From CAVQBJ01 sp963819075 (GTDB taxonomy: Bacteria; Actinomycetota; Thermoleophilia; Solirubrobacterales; Solirubrobacteraceae): a DNA stretch of 64,000 bases. The position numbers were made by a program, and so were the translations under genes. The stretch lies in the NCBI GenBank assembly GCA_963819075.1, contig CAWFUP010000002.1, positions 186,001-250,000 on the forward strand, in the 5' to 3' direction. The notes under the pieces are model-generated. The model worked only from the letters and a program-made list of their open reading frames with translations. It did not search any database and was not told the DNA's origin. This document shows, one piece after another, positions 28,079 through 37,700 of this stretch; the first letter of the stretch is position 1; every line of letters begins with the position of its first letter.

Positions 28079-30118
28079 GTGGCCAATTGGGTCCAATACC
28101 GCGCGAAGGCCCTTTATCCACTGTCGATGCTCGCGCTGCTGCTCGCGTCGGTCGCGTGCGCTCTCGCGGCGGCGCCCGCGGCAGCCACCCCGGCTACGCG
28201 CACGTTCTGGGTCTCCCCGCACGGCGACGACCGCGCCGGCGGGTCGCAGGCGCATCCGTTCGCCACCCTCGTGCGGGCGCGTGACGCGGTGCGCGCCGTG
28301 CTCCGCCGGCCCGGGCGCGGCAGCGTCCGGGTGCTGCTGCTCGGCGGCGTCTACCGCCTCACGCGTCCACTCGTGCTCGACTGGCGCGACTCCGGCCGCG
28401 GCGGGCGGGCGGTGCTATGGAGCGCCGCGCCCGGCGCGGACCCCGTGCTCAGCGGCGCTTTGCGCGTCGGCGGCTGGCGCCTGCATGACGCCGCTCGTCA
28501 CATCTACGAGGCGCGCGTGCCCGCCGGTCTGGCCACACGGCAGCTGTACGTGAACGGCGATCGCGCCGAACGCGCCCGCAGTGCGAGCTATCCGACGGGC
28601 TTCACGCGTACGCCGAGCGGCTTTCAGGCGCCCAGCGACGCGATGGCCTCGTGGACCGATCCGCGGGCGATCGAGGCGGTGGCCGTCGACCAGTGGAAGG
28701 AGATGCGCTGTCCGGTCGCGGCGATCCACGGCCGCCAGATCGTGATGGCCCAGCCGTGCTGGACGAACGCGAATGTCTTCCCCTACCTGTGGTCGTTTCG
28801 CACGCTGGCCTGGCTGGAGAACGCCTACGCGCTCCTGCAGGCCCCGGGGCAGTGGTACCTCGACGCGCCGACAGGGCGGCTGTACTACATCCCCCGACCC
28901 GGCGAGCGGCTGGCGAGCGCGGACGTCGAGCTGCCGATCGCTCAGTCGCTCGTGGACGTTCGCGGCACGGCGCGCCGCCCGGTCGCGCACCTGCGCTTCG
29001 TCGGGTTGACGTTCGCGTATGGGACCTGGACCGAGCCGAGCGGACCCAACGGCTACGCCGCCGACCAGAGCGGCTTTCACCTCGACGGCTACGGACATCC
29101 CCCGAATGTCGTCGGCCACGACCCCCGCGACGCCCGCACACCCGGTGACGTGCGAGCGTCGTTCGGGCACGACGTCGCCTTTATCCACGACGACTTCGTC
29201 CACCTCGGCGGTGCCGGCCTGGACTTCGCGAGCGGCAGCCAGGACGACCGGATCATGGGCGACCGCTTCAGCGACATCTCGGCCGCCGCGATCCAGCTCG
29301 GCGGCGTGTCCGTCGCCGACGCGCACCCGGCGAGCGACGGTCTGGTCACGCGCGACAACGTCATCGCCGACAACCTCGTGCGGGACGCCGGGCGCGAGTA
29401 CCAGGACGCCGCCGGCATCTTCGTCGGCTTCGCCACGCGCACGCTCGTTGCGCACAACGACATCAGCGGCGTGCCGTGGTCGGGAATCGCGATCGGTTGG
29501 GGTTGGGGCCTGCTCGACCCAAGCGGCTTTCTTGGTCTGCCGGGCGCGGTGCGCGGTCAATGGGGCACGTACGCGACACCGACGACGAGCAGCGCCAACC
29601 GCATCCTCGACAACCGCGTCAGCGACTTCCTGACCGCGATGTGGGACGGCGGCGCAATCTACACACAGGGCCAGCAGGGAGCCACGGCACGTGACGGCGA
29701 GCTGATCGCAGGAAATGTCGCGTCGGGCAAGCGCCGGCTCGCCGGCGGCAACGTCTTCTACACCGATGGCGGCAGTCGCTACGTCACCCTCGAGCGAAAC
29801 GTCTCGCTCGACGACGCGCCCGGCGTCACCAACTTCGGTCCGTGCGGCCTGACGGACTCGCTCATCGGCTGTGGGCTGTCGATCCCCTACGGCAGCGATC
29901 GCGGCGGGTGCCGGCCCTATGGCGACCTGACGTGGCGCGACAACTACTGGCAGTTCCCGACGCCGTACTTCTCGGCGTGTCCGTATCCGCCGTATCCCGT
30001 CGCTCTCGTCGACGCCGACAACCACACGATCTCCGGCTGGGCGCAGGTGCCGCGCTCCATTCTCGACGGCGCCGGGCTGCAGCGCCCGTACCGCTCGAGC
30101 GTCGGCGCCGGGCGTTGA
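28079..30118 (+). CDS. Secreted right-handed parallel beta-helix protein
   Basis: 679 residues from a GTG at 28079; an ATG at 28127 lies just before the hydrophobic core. The signal peptide LSMLALLLASVACALAAA ends near PAAA. The mature start FWVSPHGDDRAGGSQAHPFA with TLVRARDAVR is the typical opening of secreted pectate-lyase-like/GH-like beta-helix proteins. PbH1-type turns follow (DFVHLGGAGLDFASGSQDDR; HNDISGVPWSGIAIGWGWG; LERNVSLDDAPGVTNFG). The family includes polysaccharide lyases and glycosidases. No unambiguous catalytic triad can be read, so the substrate is open. A terminator-like hairpin follows at 30168. Confidence 0.85.
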   Translation: MANWVQYRAKALYPLSMLALLLASVACALAAAPAAATPATRTFWVSPHGDDRAGGSQAHPFATLVRARDAVRAVLRRPGRGSVRVLLLGGVYRLTRPLVLDWRDSGRGGRAVLWSAAPGADPVLSGALRVGGWRLHDAARHIYEARVPAGLATRQLYVNGDRAERARSASYPTGFTRTPSGFQAPSDAMASWTDPRAIEAVAVDQWKEMRCPVAAIHGRQIVMAQPCWTNANVFPYLWSFRTLAWLENAYALLQAPGQWYLDAPTGRLYYIPRPGERLASADVELPIAQSLVDVRGTARRPVAHLRFVGLTFAYGTWTEPSGPNGYAADQSGFHLDGYGHPPNVVGHDPRDARTPGDVRASFGHDVAFIHDDFVHLGGAGLDFASGSQDDRIMGDRFSDISAAAIQLGGVSVADAHPASDGLVTRDNVIADNLVRDAGREYQDAAGIFVGFATRTLVAHNDISGVPWSGIAIGWGWGLLDPSGFLGLPGAVRGQWGTYATPTTSSANRILDNRVSDFLTAMWDGGAIYTQGQQGATARDGELIAGNVASGKRRLAGGNVFYTDGGSRYVTLERNVSLDDAPGVTNFGPCGLTDSLIGCGLSIPYGSDRGGCRPYGDLTWRDNYWQFPTPYFSACPYPPYPVALVDADNHTISGWAQVPRSILDGAGLQRPYRSSVGAGR

Positions 30119-30167
30119 GACCGGTCGCGCGGACCTAGGCTCGGTGGGCGGCGGGCCCGGCCGCGGC

Positions 30168-30199
30168 GCCCGATCGCGCCCGGTCGCGCGCGATCGGGC
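30168..30199. terminator. Hairpin downstream of the beta-helix gene
   Basis: An 11 bp perfect stem (GCCCGATCGCG / CGCGATCGGGC) with a 10 nt loop, about 50 nt after the stop codon. No T tract; a GC-rich terminator is plausible. The rest of the 30119-30465 gap holds no supported gene, only the upstream region of the lipase. Confidence 0.5.
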
Positions 30200-30465
30200 C
30201 ACGCCGTGATCGTGGACGTCCGTTGGATGTCGACGCGTCGCGATCGCAGGCCAGCGACGGCATGGCGCGCCGCTGGCGGGTTCTCGCGGACGCGTGTACG
30301 ACGGGGCGCGGCGACGGCCGCGCGGCGAGCAGGCGAACGTCGAATGTTCGCCGCCCACCGAGACGCCGATGCCCCTGTATCAGCCCCGCCGTCCGGAAAT
30401 CGCGACGACGCAGGGAAGGGTCGGAGGGTCACCAGTCGCCGCCGACCAGCGACAGAGGAGATCGG

Positions 30466-31476
30466 ATGTTCACTAGCAAGTCGATTGCCGGCGCCATCGC
30501 CACCGTGGCCATGCTCGCCGTCGTCGGTCCGGCGAGCGCCAGCGCAGCCATACCGGGCTTCGGCGGTCCGTCGGGCACAGGCACAGCCATGCCTGGCTTC
30601 GGCGGTCCGTCGAGCACAAGCACAGCCTTGCCGGTGCCCTACGGGTCCACCGCGCTCAGCGACTTCGTCAACGCCGAGCTGATGAGCCCCACCGCGCTCG
30701 CCGGTGCGAACAACGGCTGCAAGCCGAGCGCGGCGCACCCGTATCCGGTGGTGCTCGTCCACGGCACGGCCGAGGACGAAGGTTCGAACTGGGTCACGCT
30801 CTCGCCGCTGCTCGCCAACGCCGGCTATTGCGTCTACGCCTTCAACTACGGCGAGACGTCGATGTCGATGGGCGACCACTTCGATGCGCTCGGCGAGATC
30901 GCCGCGTCGGCCGGTCAGCTGTCCACGTTCGTCAACCAGGTCCTGTCGGGGACCGGCGCCAGCAAGGTCGACATCGTCGGTCACTCACAGGGCGGGATGA
31001 TGCCCAACTACTACATCAAGTTCCTGGGTGGCGCGAGCAAGGTCCACACGCTGATCGGGCTGGCGCCCAGCAACCACGGGACGACCATGAGCGGCCTGAC
31101 GACGATGCTCGCCAGCCTGCCGTTCGCAAGCATGCTCGAAAGCGTCATACAGCAGCTCGCGCCGTCGCTGCTGGAGCAGGCGCTCGGCTCGACGTTCATG
31201 GCGAACCTGTTCGCCGGTGGTGACACCGTCGCCGGGCCGCGCTACGTCGTCATCGAGAGCACCCACGACGAGATCGTCACGCCCTACACGAACGCGTTCC
31301 TGACCGGGCCAAACGTGACCAACGTCACGATCCAGAGCCAGTGCCCCGCCGACCCGACGGAGCACATCGGGATGAACTGGGACAGCCCGTCGCTGCAGAA
31401 CGTTCTCAACCAGCTGTCCAGCACGCCGAACCCGGCCTTCACGGCCACCTGCACCAACTACGGCTCGGGCATCTAG
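30466..31476 (+). CDS. Secreted triacylglycerol lipase-like alpha/beta hydrolase
   Basis: 336 residues from the ATG at 30466, with GAGGAG at 30455-30460. The signal peptide MFTSKSIAGAIATVAMLAVV ends near ASASAA and is followed by two copies of PGFGGPSxTxTA. The hydrolase core has the oxyanion region YPVVLVHGTAEDEGSNW, the nucleophile elbow DIVGHSQGGMMPNYYI (GHSQG), the catalytic Asp in ESTHDEIVTPY and the His in TEHIGMNWDS. This order matches the LipA/LipB (EstA) lipase family of actinobacteria; it hydrolyses extracellular lipid esters. An 11 bp hairpin follows 58 nt downstream. Confidence 0.9.
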   Translation: MFTSKSIAGAIATVAMLAVVGPASASAAIPGFGGPSGTGTAMPGFGGPSSTSTALPVPYGSTALSDFVNAELMSPTALAGANNGCKPSAAHPYPVVLVHGTAEDEGSNWVTLSPLLANAGYCVYAFNYGETSMSMGDHFDALGEIAASAGQLSTFVNQVLSGTGASKVDIVGHSQGGMMPNYYIKFLGGASKVHTLIGLAPSNHGTTMSGLTTMLASLPFASMLESVIQQLAPSLLEQALGSTFMANLFAGGDTVAGPRYVVIESTHDEIVTPYTNAFLTGPNVTNVTIQSQCPADPTEHIGMNWDSPSLQNVLNQLSSTPNPAFTATCTNYGSGI

Positions 31477-31533
31477 TCCCCAGCCGGCCGGGGCTCCTTG
31501 GACGAGGCCCGGCAGCGACGAGCACGAACGCAG

Positions 31534-31559
31534 GGCGCCTGGGCGTCAGCCCAGGCGCC
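31534..31559 (+). terminator. Terminator-like hairpin after the lipase gene
   Basis: A perfect 11 bp inverted repeat, GGCGCCTGGGC / GCCCAGGCGCC, with the tetraloop GTCA. Very stable and placed between two plus-strand genes; no T run follows. Confidence 0.65.
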
Positions 31560-31689
31560 GCCTGCTCAACGCGGAGCCGCCGTTGACGCAGCGGCGGGAG
31601 GTTGAGACGAACCGCTCGGGCGGCATAGACTCGGCAGCACCGGGTACGACCCCGGCCCTAGCCTCTGCCCGTCCGTCTGGAGGAGTCCG

Positions 31690-32109
31690 ATGTCCACCTC
31701 GCCCGCCGACTTCAACGCCCAGGTCATCGACGAGTTCCACGCCAACGAGGGACGCGTCGGCGGCATGTTCGACGGCATGCCGCTGCTGCTGTTGCACCAC
31801 ACCGGTGCGAAGTCCGGCACGCACCGCATCAACCCGCTCGCCTACCAGGCCGACAACGGGCGCTACGTGGTGTTCGCGTCCAAGGGGGGCGCACCGACCA
31901 ACCCCGACTGGTACCACAACCTGAAGGCCAATCCGCAGACGACGATCGAGGTCGGCACCGACACGCTCGATGTCATGGCGAGCGAGTCAACCGGTGAGGA
32001 GCGCGATCGGCTGTATCGCACGCAGGTCGAGCGCACCCCGCAGTTCGGCGAGTACCAGCAGCAGGCCGGGCGCATCATTCCGGTCATCGTGCTGACGCCG
32101 ACCGGCTGA
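31690..32109 (+). CDS. F420-type nitroreductase (DDN/PNPOx-like) family protein
   Basis: 139 residues. LLLLHHTGAKSGTHRINPLA and YVVFASKGGAPTNPDWYHNL are the signature blocks of the deazaflavin (F420)-dependent nitroreductase family, and NPQTTIEVGTDTLDVMA follows as usual. The split-barrel fold binds F420H2 and reduces quinones or nitro compounds at the membrane. The N-terminus (FNAQVIDEFHANEGRVGGMF) is the family's amphipathic helix. GGAGGAGTC lies a few bases upstream of the ATG. Its presence argues that the organism makes F420, as actinobacteria do. Confidence 0.9.
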   Translation: MSTSPADFNAQVIDEFHANEGRVGGMFDGMPLLLLHHTGAKSGTHRINPLAYQADNGRYVVFASKGGAPTNPDWYHNLKANPQTTIEVGTDTLDVMASESTGEERDRLYRTQVERTPQFGEYQQQAGRIIPVIVLTPTG

Positions 32110-32530
32110 TGGAGCACGGGTCGGCGCGCGCTCGCGGCGTCGACGTCGAGGATCTGTGCGGCCGCACAGCGGGCCGGGCATGATCTGTGCCCAGGCCTGC
32201 TGAAACGAGGCGCACCCCCGGGCATCATTCGCTGGCGGCGCTTCGCCGCGATCTGGGCGACCGGGTGGGGTCACGCTGGTCGTCATCGTCCTCGAGGAGC
32301 GACTTGGAGGGCGCTGTTCATGCAGAACGACTTCCCGACGCAGATACTGGCCGACGTGCGGTACTCGAGCGACCTCACGATGCGCCTTGACGCCCATGCG
32401 CCGGCGATCTGGATGAGCCACGTCGCCGGGTCGCCGGAGTCCTAGGACGTGCGTGCTCTGCCGAGGGATCGTCGTGGCTGTGCGCACTGCGCAGCGCGAC
32501 GTCGGCGACCGCTGCCGAACTGCACGACCG
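32110..32530. other. Gap with no supported gene
   Basis: About 420 bp between the nitroreductase stop and the convergent TetR gene. A short plus-strand reading near 32320-32445 (MQNDFPTQILADVRYSSDL...) looks somewhat protein-like and may be a remnant, but I cannot place it. No hairpin or repeat stands out. Confidence 0.5.
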
Positions 32531-33331
32531 TCAGCGCGGCCCGCGTACCGTCTTCCCGGCGGCGGGCTTGGCACGGGGGCGGCGCACAGCACCGCTGCGG
32601 GCACGCACCGTCACGCGATCCTTCGGAGCCGCTGTGGGTCTTGATCCTTGGCGCGGCGCCGGTGCCGACGCCGCCGTCGCCGTCGCCGCGACCGGTGGAC
32701 CCTCGAGCACGTGCCTGGCCACGAGCAGGAACCGCTCGCTGCACTCCTGTACGAGCTCATCGACGCTGCGGTCGAGGTCCCCGTTCAGCCATTGCGTCAT
32801 CAGGCCGACGGTGCCGGCCACGAGCCAGTGAGCATGGAGCTCGAGCTCGTCGTCGCTCCAGCCCCCCGGATATCCGGGGACCGCCCGAAGCTGGGCGACC
32901 ATGAACGCGGTGATCATCCCGCGCGCGTAGCGGTGACGCTGCCCCATGCGCTTGCTGGCGTGCACGCCTTCGACGCAGACGAGGCGCGCCTTGTGCGAGT
33001 CGGTGGTCAGCACCTCCCACCACGCCGCGAGCCCCGAGCTCACCTTGTCCTGCACGCCCTCGAACTCGCTGGCCACGAGCAGAGCGCGTGCCAGCTCGGC
33101 GACGACGCGATCGTAGACGGCGACGAGCAGTTCCTCGCGGCCAGCGAACGATTCGTAGAAATAGCGCTGGTTGAGGCCGGCCGCCACGCAGACGTCGCGA
33201 ATCGTCGTCTGGGCGTAGCCACCCCTCTCGCCGAAGAGTTGCAAGCCGGCGTCGAGGAGCTTCTCGTGCCGTTCAGCCCTCCGCTCTTCGCCGGTGATTC
33301 CTCTGTAGCGCCGGGGACTGACCGCACTCAT
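32531..33331 (-). CDS. TetR/AcrR-family transcriptional regulator with basic tail
   Basis: 266 residues from the ATG at 33331. The N-terminal helix-turn-helix is clear: RHEKLLDAGLQLFGERGGYA, then TTIRDVCVAAGLNQRYFY, ESFAGREELL. The all-helical ligand-binding domain extends to about residue 215 (LMTQWLNGDLDRSVDELVQ). The last 45 residues are an unusual Arg/Lys/Pro/Ala-rich extension (PRQGSRPTAAPKDRV...KTVRGPR) that could add non-specific DNA binding. It is 47 bp downstream of the PucR-like gene on the same strand. No adjacent divergent target is obvious. Confidence 0.88.
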   Translation of the reverse strand: MSAVSPRRYRGITGEERRAERHEKLLDAGLQLFGERGGYAQTTIRDVCVAAGLNQRYFYESFAGREELLVAVYDRVVAELARALLVASEFEGVQDKVSSGLAAWWEVLTTDSHKARLVCVEGVHASKRMGQRHRYARGMITAFMVAQLRAVPGYPGGWSDDELELHAHWLVAGTVGLMTQWLNGDLDRSVDELVQECSERFLLVARHVLEGPPVAATATAASAPAPRQGSRPTAAPKDRVTVRARSGAVRRPRAKPAAGKTVRGPR

Positions 33332-33378
33332 CGGGCCGATTGTCGCAGGTCCCTCGGCCCGCCTGCCCCGCTCGCGGA

Positions 33379-34533
33379 TCAGTGGCCAGCGCCTGCGCCC
33401 GACGCGAGAGCCCCGCGACGGTTGAGCCAGGCGAGCGTTGTGAGGGCGCGCCCTTCGACGTCGTCGACGTCGACGCCGGTCAGCTCGTGGATTCGGGCGA
33501 GCCGGTTGCGGAGTGTGTTGCGGTGCGTCGGCAGCGCCCTGGCCGCCTGCCCACGGTCGAAGTTGCACTCGGCGAGTACGTCGACCGTGCGCACGAGCTC
33601 CTGCGGGAGCGGACCGTAGACGAGGTTCGTCACGCGCGCGGCGATCCCAGGGCACCGTGACAGCATCAGGTCGATCAGGAACTCGTCGGCCGTGACCACC
33701 CCGCGGCGGCCGCGGTCGCGCGCGATCCCCACGACCGTGGATACCTCGTTGAGGGCCGGCCCGGCGTCTGCCGGCGCGAGGACGAACGCCTCGCACATGA
33801 TCGCCTCGGCTCCGAGGGCGAGGTTCGACCACGCGGCGGGCTCGGGCGCGAGGCCGCTGACGCCCTGACGCTCAGCGACGGCCAGCACGCGCCGAGTCCG
33901 TAGCTGGCGCGCGAGCGCCAGGTGCTGGGGCACCGACAGAGGGGGACACACGACCGCGAACGCGTAGGCCGGGGCGCCAAGGTCGAAGCCGATCGCCTCC
34001 GCGATGTGATGGTCATCCTCGAGCAGGCGCTCCCCGCGGCGCAGGCGTGTGAGCAGGGCCTGCAAGCCGCGCTCCGTGGCCGAGGCGGCCGCGCCGCGGG
34101 CGCCCTCCTCGTAGCCGGCGGCGAACACGCTGGAGACGCGGTCCACGTACTCGAGGAGGACGTAGGCACGGTCGAGGAACACCTCGCGCTCCATGTCACC
34201 GAGCATGCCGGGCAGCTCGCGCCACGCGAGCTTCATTCCGAGACGGTAATTCGCCGGGACGACATCGGCGGGGACGCCGGCTATCGCGAGCTCGCGCGCC
34301 AGCGACTTGACGGGGTCGAGCTCCGAGTCGGTGGGGGGTTGCCCCTCCACGGCCCAGCGGATGATCAGATCGACGTTCCACTGCATGAACGCACGCAGCT
34401 CGGCCTGCGAGGGCCGAGCGCCCTCGTACCCCGGCCGGTTCCAGAACGTCTCCAGCACGCGATCCATCAGCCGCTGTACGTCGAGGCGCTCGACCGCCTC
34501 GCTCAGCATCTGCTTTCTCGTTGCCGGATCCAT
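33379..34533 (-). CDS. PucR/CdaR-like transcriptional regulator
   Basis: 384 residues. An N-terminal helical sensor region (LMDRVLETFWNRPGYEG; YRLGMKLAWRELPGM) precedes a GGDEF-like degenerate middle domain and the C-terminal PucR-type helix-turn-helix: ECNFDRGQAARALPTHRNTL, RNRLARIHELTGVDVDD. Relatives activate catabolic or antibiotic operons in actinobacteria, and DNA binding at the C-terminus is typical. It faces a 230 bp gap before the IPT gene's 3' end, so its own promoter is there. Confidence 0.85.
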   Translation of the reverse strand: MDPATRKQMLSEAVERLDVQRLMDRVLETFWNRPGYEGARPSQAELRAFMQWNVDLIIRWAVEGQPPTDSELDPVKSLARELAIAGVPADVVPANYRLGMKLAWRELPGMLGDMEREVFLDRAYVLLEYVDRVSSVFAAGYEEGARGAAASATERGLQALLTRLRRGERLLEDDHHIAEAIGFDLGAPAYAFAVVCPPLSVPQHLALARQLRTRRVLAVAERQGVSGLAPEPAAWSNLALGAEAIMCEAFVLAPADAGPALNEVSTVVGIARDRGRRGVVTADEFLIDLMLSRCPGIAARVTNLVYGPLPQELVRTVDVLAECNFDRGQAARALPTHRNTLRNRLARIHELTGVDVDDVEGRALTTLAWLNRRGALASGAGAGH

Positions 34534-34767
34534 CTCGGAAGTATCCCGACGCGATTGTGCAATCGCACAGCAGTGCGCGACGAAAAACGTACGCCCAACT
34601 GCGCAAACCCCAACAACGCCGCGCGCAACGTGCGCGGTGCCTCTGTCGGGGCCGCGCTAGCCGCGCGCGGGTTGCGCTCGGGCGCGTCGGCTATCCGTGG
34701 TTCGTGGGCGTCCCGGGTGGGGGCTGCCGGTCTTCGCGACCAGCAGGACCCCGCCCAGGACGACCCC

Positions 34768-37700
34768 CTATCGCGCGACCGGGCTGCGCCGCGAGAAGAA
34801 GAACCAGGAGGTGTACGTGAACTGATCGCTGCTCGAGGTCGCGCTCGTGCCGGCCGCTGTCGTGACGGTCACGTCGACCGTCCCAGACGGCCCGCGCGGC
34901 ACGAGCGTCAGCAACATCCCGCCGAACGACAGGAACGGCGCCTGCTGTCCGCCGAACGAGACGGCGCGGACATGCGAGAGGTTGTGACCCGTCACGAACA
35001 CCAGCGAGAACGGGGCTCCCCGGTTCGGCGAGACACGCGTCACGACCGGCAGGTTGGGCGGGGGGGCGGTGGTGTACGTGTAGCTGACGCCATTGGACGT
35101 GCCAGCCGGGGTCGCCACCGTCACGTTGACCGTGCCCGTGCCCGCCGGAGCGGTCACCGTCAACGACGTCGCCGACGCCGCGGTTACGGTCGCCGCCGTC
35201 GAACCGAAGTCGACGGTGTCACTCGCGGCCGTGGCGCTGAACCCGGTGCCCGTGATCGTCACCGAGTTCCCACCCGCCTGCGGACCACTCGTCGGACTGA
35301 CCGACGAAATCACCGGAACCGGCGGCGGCTGGATGTAGGTGTAGCTCACGCCATTGGACGTGCCACCCCCGGTCGCCACCGTCACGCTCACCGTGCCCGT
35401 GCCCGCCGGCGCCGCCACCGTCAACGACGTCGCCGACTCCGCGGTTACGGTCGCCGCGCTGGAACCGAAGTCGACGGTGTCACCCGCGGCCGTGGCGCTG
35501 AACCCGGTGCCCGTGATCGTCACCGAGTTCCCACCCGCCTGCGGACCACTCGTCGGACTGACCGACGAAATCACCGGAACTGGCGGCGGCTGGATGTAGG
35601 TGTAGCTGACGCCATTGGACGTGCCAGCCCCGGTCGCCACCGTCACGCTCACCGTGCCCGTGCCCGCCGGCGCCGCCACCGTCAACGACGTCGCCGACGC
35701 CGCGGTTACGGTCGCCGCCGTCGAACCGAAGTCGACGGTGTCACTCGCAGCCGTGGCGCTGAACCCGGTGCCCGAGATCGTCACCGAGTTCCCACCCGCC
35801 TGCGGACCACTCGTCGGACTCACCGACGAAATCACCGGAACCGGCGGCGGCTGGATGTAGGTGTAGCTCACGCCATTGGACGTCCCAGCCCCGGTCGCCA
35901 CCGTCACGCTCACCGTGCCCGTGCCCGCCGGCGCCGCCACCGTCAACGACGTCGCCGACGCCGCGGTTACGGTCGCCGCCGTCGAACCGAAGTCGACGGT
36001 GTCACTCGCAGCCGTGGCGCTGAACCCGGTGCCCGAGATCGTCACCGAGTTCCCACCCGCCTGCGGACCACTCGTCGGACTCACCGACGAAATCACCGGA
36101 ACCGGCGGCGGCTGGATGTAGGTGTAGCTCACGCCATTGGACGTCCCAGCCCCGGTCGCCACCGTCACGCTCACCGTGCCCGTGCCCGCCGGCGCCGCCA
36201 CCGTCAACGACGTCGCCGACGCCGCGGTTACGGTCGCCGCCGTCGAACCGAAGTCGACGGTGTCACTCGCAGCCGTGGCGCTGAACCCGGTGCCCGAGAT
36301 CGTCACCGAGTTCCCACCCGCCTGCGGACCACTCGTCGGACTCACCGACGAAATCACCGGAACCGGCGGCGGCTGGATGTAGGTGTAGCTGACGCCATTG
36401 GACGTGCCAGCCCCGGTCGCCACCGTCACGCTCACCGTGCCCGTGCCCGCCGGCGCCGCCACCGTCAACGACGTCGCCGACGCCGCGGTTACGGTCGCCG
36501 CCATCGAACCGAAGTCGACCGTGTCACTCGCAGCCGTCGCGCTGAACCCAGTGCCCGAGATCGTCACCGAGTTCCCACCCGCCTGCGGACCACTCGTCGG
36601 ACTCACCGACGAAATCACCGGAACCGGCGGCGGCTGGATGTAGGTGTATGTCGCCGGACCCGACGTGCCGTTGACCGTAGCCACCGTCACGCTCACCGTG
36701 CCCGTCCCGGCCGGAGCCGTCACCGTCAACGAGGTCGCCGTAGGCGTACCCGTCACCGTCGCCACGGCCGAACCAAACTTGACCGTGTCGCCCGACGCCG
36801 TCGTGCTGAAGCCGGTGCCCGTGATCGTCACCGAGTTCCCACCCGCCTGCGGACCACTCGTCGGACTGATCGACGTGATCGTCGGCGCGTTGTTGTACGT
36901 ATAGCTCGCCGTATTCGACGTGCCATTGACGGTCGCCACCGACACGCTCACCGTGCCCGTCCCGGCCGGAGCCGTCACCGTCAACGAGGTCGCCGTAGGC
37001 GTACCCGTCACCGTCGCCGTGCCCGAACCAAACTTGACCGTGTCGCCCGACGCCGTCGTGCTGAAGCCGGTGCCCGTGATCGTCACCGAGTTCCCACCGC
37101 TCGGCGGACCACTCGTCGGACTGAGCGACGTGATCGTCGGCGGCCCGTTATACGTGTAGCTCAGCGAGTTCGACGTCCCCGCGCTCGTGGTCACGGTCAC
37201 GCTCACCGTGCCCGTGCCCGCCGGGGCGGTCACCACCAGCGACGTCGCCGACGCCGACGTGACCGTCGCGCTCGAACCACCGAACGCCACCGCATCACCC
37301 GACGCCGTGGCGCTGAAGTTCGAGCCCGTGATCGTCACCGACGTCCCACCAGCCTGCGGACCACTCGACGGACTGACCGACGAGATCACCGGAGCCGGCG
37401 GCGGCTGGATGTAGGTGTATGTCGCCGGACCCGACGTGCCGTTGACCGTAGCCACCGACACGCTCACCGTGCCCGTCCCGGCCGGAGCCGTGACCGTCAA
37501 CGAGGTCGCCGTAGGCGTACCCGTCACCGTCGCCGTGGCCGAACCAAACTTGACCGTGTCGCCCGACGCCGTCGTGCTGAAGCCGGTGCCCGTGATCGTC
37601 ACCGAGTTCCCACCCGCCTGCGGACCACTCGTCGGACTGAGCGACGTGATCGTCGGCGGCCCGTTATACGTGTAGCTCAGCGAGTTCGACGTCCCCGCGC

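Noticed and set aside
28415..30358. Minus-strand frame of 647 codons opposite the beta-helix gene
   Set aside because: No signal peptide, domains or start signal; composition typical of an antisense shadow.
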